From Cronobacter condimenti 1330 (lineage in GTDB: Bacteria > Pseudomonadota > Gammaproteobacteria > Enterobacterales > Enterobacteriaceae), in assembly GCF_001277255.1 (NCBI RefSeq), contig NZ_CP012264.1, positions 248,001-312,000 of the forward strand: a stretch of DNA of 64,000 bases, in the 5' to 3' direction. The notes beneath the pieces are model-generated. The model worked only from the letters and a program-made list of their open reading frames with translations. It did no database searches and was not told where the DNA came from. Position 1 is the first letter of the stretch. Each line of letters opens with the position of its first letter. Of this stretch, positions 29,977 to 39,826 are shown in pieces. The position numbers and the translations under genes are program-made.

Positions 29977-31107
29977 GTGAGAGTACTAACCGTTTTTGGC
30001 ACGCGACCAGAAGCCATCAAAATGGCGCCGCTGGTACATGCGCTGGCACAAGATCCCGCGTTTGACACACGAGTATGCGTCACGGCCCAGCATCGTGAGA
30101 TGCTGGACCAGGTGCTGCATCTTTTTTCCATTGTGCCGGATTACGACCTGAACATCATGAAGCCCGGGCAGGGATTGACTGAAATCACCTGCCGTATTCT
30201 GGAAGGGCTGAAACCGATTCTGACCGAATTCCGCCCCGACGTTGTGCTGGTGCATGGCGATACGACGACGACGATTGCGACAAGTCTCGCGGCGTTTTAT
30301 CAGCGTATTCCTGTGGGCCACGTCGAAGCGGGTCTGCGCACCGGCGATCTCTATTCGCCGTGGCCGGAAGAAGCCAACCGCACGCTTACGGGTCATCTTG
30401 CGATGTACCACTTCGCCCCGACGGAATTGTCACGCCAGAACCTGCTGCGCGAAAACATTCCTGACACCCGTATTTTTGTGACCGGCAACACCGTTATCGA
30501 CGCGCTGATCTCCGTGCGCGACCGCGTGATGGCGGACGAGGCGTTGCGCCTGCGTCTTGAAACGCAGTACCCCTTCCTGGATGTCGACAAGAAACTGATT
30601 CTGGTTACGGGCCATCGTCGCGAAAGTTTCGGGGAAGGATTTGAACAGATTTGTCGGGCGCTGGCGGATATCGCCGCGCAAAACCGCGACGTACAGATTG
30701 TCTACCCGGTCCATCTCAACCCTAATGTGACCGAGCCGGTAAACCGCATTCTGGGCCACGTTGAAAACGTGGTGCTCATAGAGCCGCAGGAGTACTTGCC
30801 ATTTGTCTGGCTGATGAATCACGCCTGGCTGATCCTGACCGATTCCGGTGGGATTCAGGAAGAGGCGCCGTCGCTTGGCAAACCGGTGCTGGTGATGCGT
30901 GAAACCACCGAACGGCCAGAGGCAGTCGAGGCGGGGACGGTGCGGCTGGTGGGCACAGATACGCGGCGTATTGTTGCCGAAGTGACGCGACTGCTGAACG
31001 ACGAGGCGGCGTACCAGGCCATGAGCCACGCCCATAACCCTTATGGCGACGGGCAGGCATGCGAACGGATATTACATGCACTTAAAAATAATCGGGTATC
31101 ACTATGA
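29977..31107 (+). CDS. wecB: UDP-GlcNAc 2-epimerase WecB
   Basis: Interconverts UDP-GlcNAc and UDP-ManNAc, the first step toward UDP-ManNAcA. 376 residues, as in E. coli. Recognisable: VFGTRPEAIKMAPL (about 5-18), the catalytic region VLVHGDTTTT (about 90) and HVEAGLRTGD (about 113), and the C-terminal TDSGGIQEEAPSLGKPVLVMR near 290. The start is GTG, matching the E. coli start by alignment. The stop overlaps wecC by four bases. Confidence 0.97.
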   Translation: MRVLTVFGTRPEAIKMAPLVHALAQDPAFDTRVCVTAQHREMLDQVLHLFSIVPDYDLNIMKPGQGLTEITCRILEGLKPILTEFRPDVVLVHGDTTTTIATSLAAFYQRIPVGHVEAGLRTGDLYSPWPEEANRTLTGHLAMYHFAPTELSRQNLLRENIPDTRIFVTGNTVIDALISVRDRVMADEALRLRLETQYPFLDVDKKLILVTGHRRESFGEGFEQICRALADIAAQNRDVQIVYPVHLNPNVTEPVNRILGHVENVVLIEPQEYLPFVWLMNHAWLILTDSGGIQEEAPSLGKPVLVMRETTERPEAVEAGTVRLVGTDTRRIVAEVTRLLNDEAAYQAMSHAHNPYGDGQACERILHALKNNRVSL

Positions 31108-32366
31108 GTTTTAATACCATTTCGGTGATTGGTCTGGGTTATATCGGTTTACCCACCGCGGCTGCATTTGCCTCGCGAGAAAAACAGGTCATCGGCATCG
31201 ACATCAATCAGCATGCGGTCGATACCATCAACCGGGGTGAAATTCATATCGTCGAGCCGGAGCTGGATAAGATCGTGAAAGCTGCCGTAGAAGGTGGTTT
31301 CCTGCGCGCAAGCACGCAACCGGTCGAGGCAGACGCGTATCTCATCGCGGTTCCTACGCCGTTTAAGGGCGATCACGAGCCGGATATGGCTTACGTACAG
31401 TCGGCGGCGGAATCTATCGCGCCGGTGCTGCGTAAAGGCGCGCTGGTTATTCTCGAATCCACGTCGCCGGTCGGCGCTACTGAACAGATGGCGCAATGGC
31501 TGGCCGCGCTGCGCCCGGATCTCTCCTTCCCGCAGCAGGCAGGCGATGCAGCGGATATCAATATTGCGTATTGCCCGGAGCGCGTACTGCCGGGGCAGGT
31601 CATGGTTGAACTGATTAAGAACGACCGGGTGATAGGCGGCATGACGCCGGTGTGTTCGGCGCGCGCCAGCGAACTCTATAACATTTTCCTTGAAGGTGAG
31701 TGTGTAGTAACTAACTCCCGCACCGCCGAAATGTGCAAGCTGACGGAAAACAGCTTCCGTGACGTCAATATCGCGTTCGCCAACGAGCTCTCGCTTATCT
31801 GCGCCGACCAGGGCATCAATGTCTGGGAGCTTATTCGCCTTGCGAACCGCCATCCGCGTGTGAATATTCTGCAGCCGGGGCCAGGTGTTGGCGGCCACTG
31901 CATCGCGGTCGATCCGTGGTTTATCGTGGCGCAGAACCCGCAGCAGGCGCGGCTTATCCGCACCGCGCGCGAAGTAAACGATCACAAACCGCACTGGGTG
32001 ATCCAGCAGGTGAAAAGCACGCTGGCGGATTGCCTCGCTGCAACCGATCGCCGCGCCAGCGACGTAAAAATCGCCTGCTTTGGTCTGGCGTTTAAACCTA
32101 ACATCGACGATTTGCGTGAAAGCCCGGCGATGGAAATTGCAGAGCTTATCGCCGACTGGCATAGCGGCGAAACGCTGGTGGTTGAGCCAAATATCCACAC
32201 GCTGCCAGCACGGCTTGAGGGCAAATGCCGTCTGGCCTCGCTTGATGACGCGCTGGCGCAGGCCGATGTGCTGGTGATGCTGGTTGATCATCAGCAGTTC
32301 AAAGCCATCGACGGTGCGACGCTGAACCATGCCTGGATAGTCGACACCAAAGGAGTCTGGCGATGA
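31104..32366 (+). CDS. wecC: UDP-ManNAc dehydrogenase WecC
   Basis: NAD-dependent oxidation of UDP-ManNAc to UDP-ManNAcA, donor for the second sugar of enterobacterial common antigen. 420 residues, as in E. coli. The Rossmann motif GLGYIGLPTAAAFA is at about 10-23; the catalytic cysteine is in PGVGGHCIAVDPWF near 265; the C-terminal UDP-sugar-binding domain has ACFGLAFKPNIDDLRESPA near 328. It overlaps wecB and rffG by four bases at each end. Confidence 0.97.
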   Translation: MSFNTISVIGLGYIGLPTAAAFASREKQVIGIDINQHAVDTINRGEIHIVEPELDKIVKAAVEGGFLRASTQPVEADAYLIAVPTPFKGDHEPDMAYVQSAAESIAPVLRKGALVILESTSPVGATEQMAQWLAALRPDLSFPQQAGDAADINIAYCPERVLPGQVMVELIKNDRVIGGMTPVCSARASELYNIFLEGECVVTNSRTAEMCKLTENSFRDVNIAFANELSLICADQGINVWELIRLANRHPRVNILQPGPGVGGHCIAVDPWFIVAQNPQQARLIRTAREVNDHKPHWVIQQVKSTLADCLAATDRRASDVKIACFGLAFKPNIDDLRESPAMEIAELIADWHSGETLVVEPNIHTLPARLEGKCRLASLDDALAQADVLVMLVDHQQFKAIDGATLNHAWIVDTKGVWR

Positions 32367-33430
32367 AACGCTTTCTGGTAACGGGCGGCGCTGGCTTTAT
32401 CGGCTCCGCCGTGGTCAGACACCTCATCCAGAATACCGACCATGCGGTGCTGGTGGTCGATAAACTGACTTACGCCGGTAATCTGGCCTCGCTGGCACCC
32501 GTCGCGCAGGATCCGCGTTTTACCTTTGAACAGGTCGATATCTGCGACGCGCAAAATCTGGATCGCCTGTTTGCGCAGTTTAAGCCCGATGTCGTCATGC
32601 ATCTTGCCGCGGAAAGCCATGTTGACCGCTCCATTGATGGCCCGGCGGCGTTTATTGAAACCAACATCGTCGGCACTTATACGCTTTTAGAAGCGGCGCG
32701 CCGCTACTGGAGCGCGCTTGAGGATGCGCAGAAAGCGGCATTTCGCTTTCATCACATCTCGACCGACGAAGTGTATGGCGATCTGCACGGCTTAGACGAT
32801 TTCTTTACGGAAACGACGCCCTACGCGCCAAGCAGTCCGTACTCCGCGTCAAAAGCGGGGAGCGACCATCTGGTGCGCGCCTGGCGCCGTACTTACGGTC
32901 TGCCGACGCTTGTGACCAACTGTTCGAATAACTACGGACCGTACCACTTCCCGGAGAAACTGATCCCGCTGACCATCCTCAATGCGCTGGCGGGCAAACC
33001 GCTGCCGGTATATGGCAACGGGCAGCAGATCCGCGACTGGTTGTATGTGGAAGACCATGCGCGCGCGCTCTGCCTGGTGGCGACGAAAGGCGAGGTGGGG
33101 GAAACCTACAACATCGGCGGCCATAACGAGCAGAAGAACCTCGATGTGGTGAAAACCATCTGCGCGTTGCTGGAAGAGCTGGCACCGCAGAAACCCGCTG
33201 GCGTTAAGGACTACGGCTCGCTTATCACGTTCGTTCAGGACCGTCCCGGCCACGATCTGCGCTACGCCATCGATGCCAGTAAAATTGAGCGCGAGCTCGG
33301 CTGGCGCCCGCAGGAAACCTTTGAAAGCGGGATGCGTAAAACGGTGCAGTGGTATCTCGACAACGAGACCTGGTGGAAGCAGGTTCAGGACGGCAGCTAT
33401 CAGGGCCAGCGTCTGGGGCTTGCGCGTTAA
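32363..33430 (+). CDS. rffG: dTDP-glucose 4,6-dehydratase RffG
   Basis: Makes dTDP-4-keto-6-deoxyglucose for dTDP-Fuc4NAc. 355 residues, as in E. coli. Extended short-chain dehydrogenase: TGGAGFIGSAVV (about 7-18), STDEVYGDL near 133, and the YSASKAGSD catalytic motif near 160. The ATG overlaps the wecC stop. It is 18 bases ahead of rffH, which makes its substrate. Confidence 0.97.
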   Translation: MKRFLVTGGAGFIGSAVVRHLIQNTDHAVLVVDKLTYAGNLASLAPVAQDPRFTFEQVDICDAQNLDRLFAQFKPDVVMHLAAESHVDRSIDGPAAFIETNIVGTYTLLEAARRYWSALEDAQKAAFRFHHISTDEVYGDLHGLDDFFTETTPYAPSSPYSASKAGSDHLVRAWRRTYGLPTLVTNCSNNYGPYHFPEKLIPLTILNALAGKPLPVYGNGQQIRDWLYVEDHARALCLVATKGEVGETYNIGGHNEQKNLDVVKTICALLEELAPQKPAGVKDYGSLITFVQDRPGHDLRYAIDASKIERELGWRPQETFESGMRKTVQWYLDNETWWKQVQDGSYQGQRLGLAR

Positions 33431-33448
33431 ACACGACGGGAGACCGGC

Positions 33449-34330
33449 ATGAAAGGCATTATTCTGGCGGGCGGCTCTGGCAGCCGCCTTCATCCTATTA
33501 CACGTGGCGTTTCCAAACAGCTTCTGCCCATCTACGACAAGCCGATGATTTATTATCCGCTGTCGGTGTTGATGCTGGCCGGGATCCGCGATGTTCTTAT
33601 TATCACCACGCCTGAAGACCAGAGCTACTTCCAGCGTCTACTGGGCGACGGCTCCGCGTTCGGCATTTCGCTGGAATACGCTGTGCAACCGAGTCCGGAT
33701 GGCCTCGCGCAGGCGTTTATCATTGGCGAAAGCTTCCTTGCGGGCGGCCCTTCGTGCCTGGTGCTGGGTGATAACATCTTCTTTGGTCAGGGCTTCAGCC
33801 CGAAACTGCGCCATGTCGCGGCGCGTACCGAAGGGGCGACGGTATTTGGCTATCAGGTGATGGATCCGGAGCGCTTTGGCGTGGTGGAGTTCGATGAAGA
33901 TTTCCGCGCGATTTCTATCGAAGAAAAACCGACGCACCCGAAATCTCGTTGGGCGGTCACTGGCCTCTATTTCTACGACAGCAACGTGGTGGAATACGCT
34001 AAACAGGTGAAACCCTCCAGCCGCGGCGAGCTCGAAATCACCTCCATTAATCAGATGTATATGGAAGCGGGCAAGCTGAACGTTGAGCTGCTGGGGCGTG
34101 GTTTCGCCTGGCTCGACACCGGCACACACGATAGCCTGATCGAGGCCAGCACCTTTGTGCAGACCGTCGAAAAACGTCAGGGCTTTAAAATCGCGTGTCT
34201 GGAAGAGATAGCCTGGCGCAACGGCTGGCTGGATGACGACGGCGTGAAACGCGTCGCGCAGCAGCTTGCCAAAACCGGCTACGGCCAGTATCTGCTGGAG
34301 CTGCTTCGTGCCCGTCCACGCCAGTATTGA
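33449..34330 (+). CDS. rffH: Glucose-1-phosphate thymidylyltransferase RffH
   Basis: Makes dTDP-glucose from glucose-1-phosphate and dTTP. 293 residues, as in E. coli. N-terminal nucleotide-binding signature GGSGSRLHPITRGVSKQLLP (about 8-27), VLGDNIFFG near 108, and EEKPTHPKSRWAVTGLYFYD near 161. Its 3' end overlaps the GTG start of wecD by 23 bases. Confidence 0.97.
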   Translation: MKGIILAGGSGSRLHPITRGVSKQLLPIYDKPMIYYPLSVLMLAGIRDVLIITTPEDQSYFQRLLGDGSAFGISLEYAVQPSPDGLAQAFIIGESFLAGGPSCLVLGDNIFFGQGFSPKLRHVAARTEGATVFGYQVMDPERFGVVEFDEDFRAISIEEKPTHPKSRWAVTGLYFYDSNVVEYAKQVKPSSRGELEITSINQMYMEAGKLNVELLGRGFAWLDTGTHDSLIEASTFVQTVEKRQGFKIACLEEIAWRNGWLDDDGVKRVAQQLAKTGYGQYLLELLRARPRQY

Positions 34331-34991
34331 ACCCCTTGAGTGGGAGAGCCAGTTTTTCGGTCTCGACAGCGCGATTGTCCGTTTCTCCGATTCCGCACCG
34401 CTGCTGGACGTGGCGCAATTAGCCGTCTGGCCGCGCGTGCAGGCGAAAGTACCGGCCGCGCGCAGCGATCTGCTGGACGGCCTTTCGACGCTCGGCTTCC
34501 AGCTGGTCGAAGGCGAGGTCGATTTCGCGCTGACGCTCGCACATGACGCGCCCGCAGACGATGTGCAGGCAGTGACGGCGACCACTGACGATATTCCTTT
34601 ACTGCGTGATGCGGCGGCGCAGGCTTTCGCCCTGAGCCGTTTTCGCGCGCCCTGGTATATGCCGGACGCGAGCGGTCGGTTCTATGCACAGTGGGTGGAA
34701 AATGCGGTGAAAGGTGCGTTCGACCATGAATGTCTCATCCTGCGCACGCCGCAGGGCGTGCTGCGTGGTTTTGTCACGCTGCGCGCGCTTAACGAACAAG
34801 AAGCCCGCATCGGCCTGTTGGCCGGTCGCGGCGCCGGAGAAGCCCTGATGCAGGCGGCGCGCCAGTGGTGCGTCACGCGTGGGCTTTACACCTTGCGGGT
34901 AGCAACTCAGGCGGGCAACCGCGCTGCGCTGCGTCGCTATATTGCCAGCGGTGGCAACATCGAAAGCACCGCTTATTGGTTATACAGGTAA
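34308..34991 (+). CDS. wecD: dTDP-4-amino-4,6-dideoxygalactose N-acetyltransferase WecD
   Basis: Acetylates dTDP-Fuc4N to dTDP-Fuc4NAc with acetyl-CoA. 227 residues, against 224 in E. coli. GNAT domain in the C-terminal half: SRFRAPWYMPDASGRFYAQW near 125-144 and the acetyl-CoA loop LLAGRGAGEALM near 179. The frame is open 14 codons further upstream, but VPVHASIEPLEWE aligns with the E. coli start, so I use the GTG at 34308, inside rffH. It is less conserved than its neighbours. Confidence 0.93.
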   Translation: MPVHASIEPLEWESQFFGLDSAIVRFSDSAPLLDVAQLAVWPRVQAKVPAARSDLLDGLSTLGFQLVEGEVDFALTLAHDAPADDVQAVTATTDDIPLLRDAAAQAFALSRFRAPWYMPDASGRFYAQWVENAVKGAFDHECLILRTPQGVLRGFVTLRALNEQEARIGLLAGRGAGEALMQAARQWCVTRGLYTLRVATQAGNRAALRRYIASGGNIESTAYWLYR

Positions 34992-34996
34992 CAATC

Positions 34997-36127
34997 ATGA
35001 TTCCATTTAACGCACCGCCCGTGGTGGGCACGGAAATCGACTACATGCAGTCTGCGATGAGCAGCGGCAAACTGTGCGGCGACGGCGGTTTCACGCGTCG
35101 TTGCCAGCAGTGGATGGAGCACCGTTTCGGCAGCCCGAAAGTATTACTCACGCCATCCTGCACTGCGTCGCTCGAGATGGCGGCGCTGCTGCTGAACATC
35201 CAGCCGGGCGATGAAGTGATTATGCCAAGCTTTACGTTCGTCTCTACCGCTAATGCCTTTGTGCTGCGCGGCGCGAAGATTGTCTTCGTGGATGTGCGCC
35301 CGGATACGATGAATATCGACGAAACGCGGATCGAAGCGGCCATTACCGAAAAAACCCGCGCTATCGTGCCGGTGCATTACGCGGGCGTTGCCTGTGAGAT
35401 GGACGCTATCATGGCGATCGCGCAGAAGCATCAGCTTTATGTGGTGGAAGACGCCGCGCAGGGCGTGATGTCGACCTATAAAGGCCGTGCGCTCGGCACC
35501 ATTGGCCATATCGGTTGCTTCAGCTTCCACGAAACCAAAAACTATACTGCGGGTGGTGAAGGCGGTGCGACGCTGATTAACGACCCGTCGCTGATTGAGC
35601 GCGCGGAAATCATTCGCGAGAAAGGCACCAACCGCAGCCAGTTCTTCCGCGGTCAGGTGGATAAATATACCTGGCGAGATATCGGCTCAAGCTACCTGAT
35701 GTCTGATTTGCAGGCGGCGTACCTCTGGGCGCAGCTCGAAGCGGCGGACCGTATTAATCAGCAGCGCCTGACGTTATGGCAAACCTACTATGATGCGCTT
35801 GCTCCGCTGGCGCGCGCCGGGCGTATTACGCTGCCGTCGATCCCCGAATCCTGCCGCCATAACGCGCATATGTTTTATATCAAATTGCGCGATATCGACG
35901 ATCGCAGCAAGCTTATCGCGTACCTCAAAGAGGCCGAGATCCTGGCGGTATTCCACTACATTCCGCTGCACGGCTGTCCGGCAGGTGAAAAATTCGGCGA
36001 GTTCCACGGTGAAGATCGCTTTACCACCGCTGAGAGCGAGCGTCTGCTGCGCCTGCCGCTGTTCTACAACCTCGCGCCGGTAAATCAGCGCACGGTGATC
36101 AATACGCTGCTGAGCTATTTCGGCTGA
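34997..36127 (+). CDS. wecE: dTDP-4-amino-4,6-dideoxygalactose transaminase WecE
   Basis: PLP enzyme of the DegT/DnrJ family that forms dTDP-Fuc4N from the 4-keto sugar, with glutamate as donor. 376 residues, as in E. coli. The PLP lysine is in HETKNYTAGGEGG near 181; the family core is VEDAAQGVMSTYKGR near 152. The frame extends 44 codons upstream through wecD, but MIPFNAPPVVGTE is the family start. Five bases separate it from wecD, and one base separates it from wzxE. Confidence 0.96.
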   Translation: MIPFNAPPVVGTEIDYMQSAMSSGKLCGDGGFTRRCQQWMEHRFGSPKVLLTPSCTASLEMAALLLNIQPGDEVIMPSFTFVSTANAFVLRGAKIVFVDVRPDTMNIDETRIEAAITEKTRAIVPVHYAGVACEMDAIMAIAQKHQLYVVEDAAQGVMSTYKGRALGTIGHIGCFSFHETKNYTAGGEGGATLINDPSLIERAEIIREKGTNRSQFFRGQVDKYTWRDIGSSYLMSDLQAAYLWAQLEAADRINQQRLTLWQTYYDALAPLARAGRITLPSIPESCRHNAHMFYIKLRDIDDRSKLIAYLKEAEILAVFHYIPLHGCPAGEKFGEFHGEDRFTTAESERLLRLPLFYNLAPVNQRTVINTLLSYFG

Positions 36128-36128
36128 T

Positions 36129-37379
36129 ATGTCGCTTGCTAAAGCTTCCGTGTGGACCGCCGGATCCACACTTATCAAAATCGGCGCGGGCCTGGTGGTC
36201 GTCAAATTGCTGGCGGTCGCGTTCGGTCCGACGGGCGTAGGCCAGGCGGGGAATTTTCGACAGCTCATTACGGTGCTGGGCGTCCTGGCCGGGGCAGGTA
36301 TTTTCAACGGCGTGACAAAACTGGTGGCGCAGCATCAGGGTGATGCCGCGGGACTTCAGCGCGTCACGGGTACGGCGTCCGCCATGGTCCTTGGCTTCTC
36401 CACGCTGCTGGCGGTGATTTTCCTGCTGGCGGCGGGGCCGATTAGCGTTGGCCTGTTTGGTCATGACCGCTATGAAAATGTGGTGCGCATGGTGGCGTTT
36501 ATCCAGATGGGGATCGCCTGGGCCAACCTGACGCTTGCGATTATCAAAGGCTTTCGCGACGCGGCGGGCAACGCGCTGGCGCTGATTGCGGGTAGCCTTA
36601 TCGGCGTGGCGGCGTACTACGTCTGTTTTCGTTTCGGCGGCTACGAAGGCGCGTTGCTTGGCCTGGCGCTGGTGCCTGCGCTGGTGGCGATTCCGGCGGT
36701 CTGGATGTTGATGCGGCGCGAGCACCTGCCGCTTCGCTACCTCAAACCGTCATGGGATGCCCCGCTGGCGCGTCACCTTGGTAAGTTTACGCTGATGGCG
36801 CTGATGACGGCGGTGACGTTGCCGGTCGCGTACGTGATTATGCGAAATCTGCTGGCTGCCCGTTACGGGTGGGATGCCGTGGGCATCTGGCAGGGCGTGA
36901 GCAGCATTTCTGATGCGTATTTACAATTTATCACCGCCTCGTTCAGCGTCTGGTTGCTGCCGACGCTCTCTCGCCTTGAAGAGAAGCGCGACATTACCCG
37001 CGAAATCGGGCGCGCGCTGAAGTTTGTCCTGCCCGCCGTGGCGGCGGCGAGTCTTGCGGTTTATCTGTTGCGGGATTTCGCCATCTGGCTGCTGTTTTCA
37101 CCGCAATTTACCGCCATGCGCGATCTCTTTGCCTGGCAACTGGTGGGTGACGTGTTGAAAGTGGGCGCTTACGTTTTCGGTTATCTGATTATCGCGAAAG
37201 CCTCGCTGCGCTTTTATGTTTTGACGGAAATCAGCCAGTTTGCTTTATTAACCGGTTTTTCATACTGGCTGATCCCGGCGCATGGCGCGGCGGGCGCGGC
37301 ACAGGCCTATATGGCAACCTATATTGTCTATTTCGCCCTCTGTTGTGGCGTATTTTTACTCTGGCGCAGACAGACATGA
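36129..37379 (+). CDS. wzxE: ECA lipid III flippase WzxE
   Basis: 416 residues, as in E. coli. Inner-membrane MOP/MATE-type flippase moving the undecaprenyl-linked trisaccharide to the periplasmic face. About 12 membrane segments; recognisable stretches are ANFRQLITVLGV-like GNFRQLITVLGVLAGAG at about 41-57 and WQGVSSISDAYLQFITASFS near 257. The stop overlaps the wecF start by four bases (ATGA). Confidence 0.95.
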   Translation: MSLAKASVWTAGSTLIKIGAGLVVVKLLAVAFGPTGVGQAGNFRQLITVLGVLAGAGIFNGVTKLVAQHQGDAAGLQRVTGTASAMVLGFSTLLAVIFLLAAGPISVGLFGHDRYENVVRMVAFIQMGIAWANLTLAIIKGFRDAAGNALALIAGSLIGVAAYYVCFRFGGYEGALLGLALVPALVAIPAVWMLMRREHLPLRYLKPSWDAPLARHLGKFTLMALMTAVTLPVAYVIMRNLLAARYGWDAVGIWQGVSSISDAYLQFITASFSVWLLPTLSRLEEKRDITREIGRALKFVLPAVAAASLAVYLLRDFAIWLLFSPQFTAMRDLFAWQLVGDVLKVGAYVFGYLIIAKASLRFYVLTEISQFALLTGFSYWLIPAHGAAGAAQAYMATYIVYFALCCGVFLLWRRQT

Positions 37380-38452
37380 CAGCATTGATTCACGTTCTGG
37401 GGTCCGATATTCCCCATCATAACCAAACGGTACTGCGTTTCTTTAACGATGAACTGGCCGGCACAAATGAACAGGCGCGCCGCTTTATGGTGGTGTGCGC
37501 CGATGAGAATCTTGGCCAGCAGTATGAGGCGCTTGCGCTTCGCGTGTACCCCGATAAGAAATCGCTCGCCCGCGCGGTTGTAGCGCTGGCACGCGAAAAC
37601 CGAGACCAGCGCTTTTTCCTGCACGGGCAGTTTAACGCTCCGCTGTGGCTGGCGATGCTGAGCGGCGGGCTTAAGCCCGCGCAGGTGAGCTGGCATATCT
37701 GGGGAGCCGATCTCTACGAAGCCTCACGCAGTCTGAAGTTCCAGCTTTTCTACCGTCTGCGTCGTCTGGCGCAGGGACGGGTGGGGCATGTGTTCGCCAC
37801 GCGCGGCGATCTTAGCCACTTCGCGAAGCGCCATCCTGGCGTGCCGGGCGAACTCCTCTATTTCCCAACCCGGATGGATGAAGGGCTTAATCAACTGCCG
37901 CCGCCCGCACGCGACGGGAAACTTACGATTCTGGTTGGCAACTCCGGCGATCGAAGCAACGACCATATCGCGGCGCTGAACGCCGTGCATCAGCAGTTCG
38001 GCGACACAGTAAAAGTGATCGTGCCGATGGGCTATCCGGCCAATAATGAGGCCTGGATTGATGAGGTGACGAAAGCCGGGCAGGCGCTGTTCAGCCCGGA
38101 AAACCTGGATGTACTGCGCGATAAGCTCGATTTTGATGCTTATCTCACGCTGCTGCGCCAGTGCGATCTCGGCTATTTCATCTTTGCGCGCCAGCAGGGC
38201 ATCGGCACGTTATGTTTGCTGATCCAGGCGGGCGTACCGTGCGTGCTAAGTCGCGAAAACCCCTTCTGGCAGGACATGGTGGAACAAAATCTGCCGGTTC
38301 TGTTTACCGGCGATAAGCTTAATGAGGTGACGGTGCGCGAAGCGCAGCGTCAGTTGCAGATGGTCGATAAATCGCAAATCGCGTTCTTTAAACCCAATTA
38401 CCTGACGGGCTGGCACCGCGCGCTGCGAATCGCTTCAGGAGAAGTGGCATGA
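37376..38452 (+). CDS. wecF: TDP-Fuc4NAc:lipid II transferase WecF
   Basis: Adds the third sugar, Fuc4NAc, to make lipid III. 358 residues, against 359 in E. coli. Recognisable blocks are LIHVLGSDIPHHNQTVLRFF (about 4-23), WHIWGADLYE near 109, LVGNSGDRSNDHIAAL near 183-198 and FARQQGIGTLCLLIQAGVPC near 268. The frame is open 11 codons further upstream, inside wzxE, but MTALIHVLG is the family start. Its stop overlaps wzyE. Confidence 0.95.
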   Translation: MTALIHVLGSDIPHHNQTVLRFFNDELAGTNEQARRFMVVCADENLGQQYEALALRVYPDKKSLARAVVALARENRDQRFFLHGQFNAPLWLAMLSGGLKPAQVSWHIWGADLYEASRSLKFQLFYRLRRLAQGRVGHVFATRGDLSHFAKRHPGVPGELLYFPTRMDEGLNQLPPPARDGKLTILVGNSGDRSNDHIAALNAVHQQFGDTVKVIVPMGYPANNEAWIDEVTKAGQALFSPENLDVLRDKLDFDAYLTLLRQCDLGYFIFARQQGIGTLCLLIQAGVPCVLSRENPFWQDMVEQNLPVLFTGDKLNEVTVREAQRQLQMVDKSQIAFFKPNYLTGWHRALRIASGEVA

Positions 38453-39813
38453 GCTTACTGCAATTTAGCGGTCTGTTTATCGTCTGGCTGCTGGCGACGC
38501 TGTTTATCGGCACGCTGACTTGGTTTGAGTTCCGCCGGGTGCGGTTTAACTTCAACGTCTTTTTCTCGTTACTGTTTCTGCTGACGTTTTTTTTCGGTTT
38601 TCCGCTGACCAGCATTCTGGTGTTCCGCTTTGATGTGGCGGTGGTGCCTGCAGAGGTGCTGTTGCAGGCGCTGCTCTCGGCGGGCTGTTTCTACGCGGTC
38701 TATTACGTGACGTATAAAACCCGGTTACGGGCGACGCGCTCGCAGGAGAATACGGCAGGCGGCGGGCTGTTTACGATGAACCGCGTCGAAACGCATCTGG
38801 CCTGGATAATGATGATGTCGGTGGCGCTGGTAAGCGTCGGCATTTTCTTTATGCATAATGGCTTTCTGCTGTTTCGGCTGCACTCGTACAGCCAGATTTT
38901 CTCCAGCGAAGTGTCCGGCGTCGCGCTGAAGCGCTTTTTCTACTTCTTCATTCCGGCAATGCTGGTGGTGTACTTCCTGCGTCAGAATAGCCGGGCATGG
39001 ATTTTTTTCCTTATCAGTACCGTCGGGTTCGGTCTGCTGACCTATATGATTGTCGGCGGCACGCGCGCCAATATCATTATCGCTTTCGCTATTTTCCTGT
39101 TCATCGGCATTATTCGTGGCTGGATTTCGCTTGGGATGCTGGCGGCGGCAGGTGTGATGGGGATTGTCGGGATGTTCTGGCTGGCGCTGAAGCGCTATGG
39201 TCTGAACGTGAGCGGCGACGAAGCGTTTTATACCTTCCTTTATCTCACGCGCGATACATTCTCGCCGTGGGAGAATCTGGCGCTGTTGCTGCAAAACTAC
39301 GGCAATATTGAGTTCCAGGGCCTGGCGCCGATTGCGCGCGACTTCTATGTGTTTATCCCCTCATGGGTGTGGCCGGACAGACCGCACATCGTGCTGAACA
39401 CCGCCAACTATTTCACCTGGGACGTGCTAAATAACCATTCGGGGCTGGCTATCTCCCCGACGCTGCTGGGCTCGCTGGTGGTGATGGGCGGCGTGTGGTT
39501 TATCCCGCTCGGCGCAGTGGCGGTCGGGTTGATTATTAAATGGTTCGACTGGCTGTATGAGCGTGGCAACCGCGAACCGAACCGGTACAAAGCGGCGATT
39601 TTGCATAGCTTTTGCTTTGGCGCCATTTTCAACATGATTGTGCTGGCCCGCGAAGGACTGGACGCTTTCGTGTCGCGCGTGGTCTTTTTTATGGTGGTAT
39701 TTGGCGCCTGTCTGGTGTTCGCAAAGCTGATTTACTGGCTGCTGGATAACGCGGGGCTGATCCAGCCGCGCCGTGCCCGCACGGCACCGCTGTCGCCGAC
39801 GGAAACGCTTTAA
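38449..39813 (+). CDS. wzyE: ECA polymerase WzyE
   Basis: 454 residues, close to the 450 of E. coli. Polytopic inner-membrane protein polymerising the trisaccharide repeats, with WzzE setting chain length. At least ten hydrophobic segments; a large periplasmic loop holds FQGLAPIARDFYVFIPSWVW near 285-304, strongly conserved in this family. The ATG overlaps the wecF stop. Confidence 0.95.
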   Translation: MSLLQFSGLFIVWLLATLFIGTLTWFEFRRVRFNFNVFFSLLFLLTFFFGFPLTSILVFRFDVAVVPAEVLLQALLSAGCFYAVYYVTYKTRLRATRSQENTAGGGLFTMNRVETHLAWIMMMSVALVSVGIFFMHNGFLLFRLHSYSQIFSSEVSGVALKRFFYFFIPAMLVVYFLRQNSRAWIFFLISTVGFGLLTYMIVGGTRANIIIAFAIFLFIGIIRGWISLGMLAAAGVMGIVGMFWLALKRYGLNVSGDEAFYTFLYLTRDTFSPWENLALLLQNYGNIEFQGLAPIARDFYVFIPSWVWPDRPHIVLNTANYFTWDVLNNHSGLAISPTLLGSLVVMGGVWFIPLGAVAVGLIIKWFDWLYERGNREPNRYKAAILHSFCFGAIFNMIVLAREGLDAFVSRVVFFMVVFGACLVFAKLIYWLLDNAGLIQPRRARTAPLSPTETL

Positions 39814-39826
39814 GGTAAGGAATATG

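Noticed and set aside
31149..32330. 393-codon open frame antisense to wecC
   Set aside because: Composition is that of a shadow frame and there is no supported start site or family resemblance.
33638..34585. 315-codon minus-strand frame across rffH and wecD
   Set aside because: It spans two unrelated real genes antisense and shows no recognisable domain.
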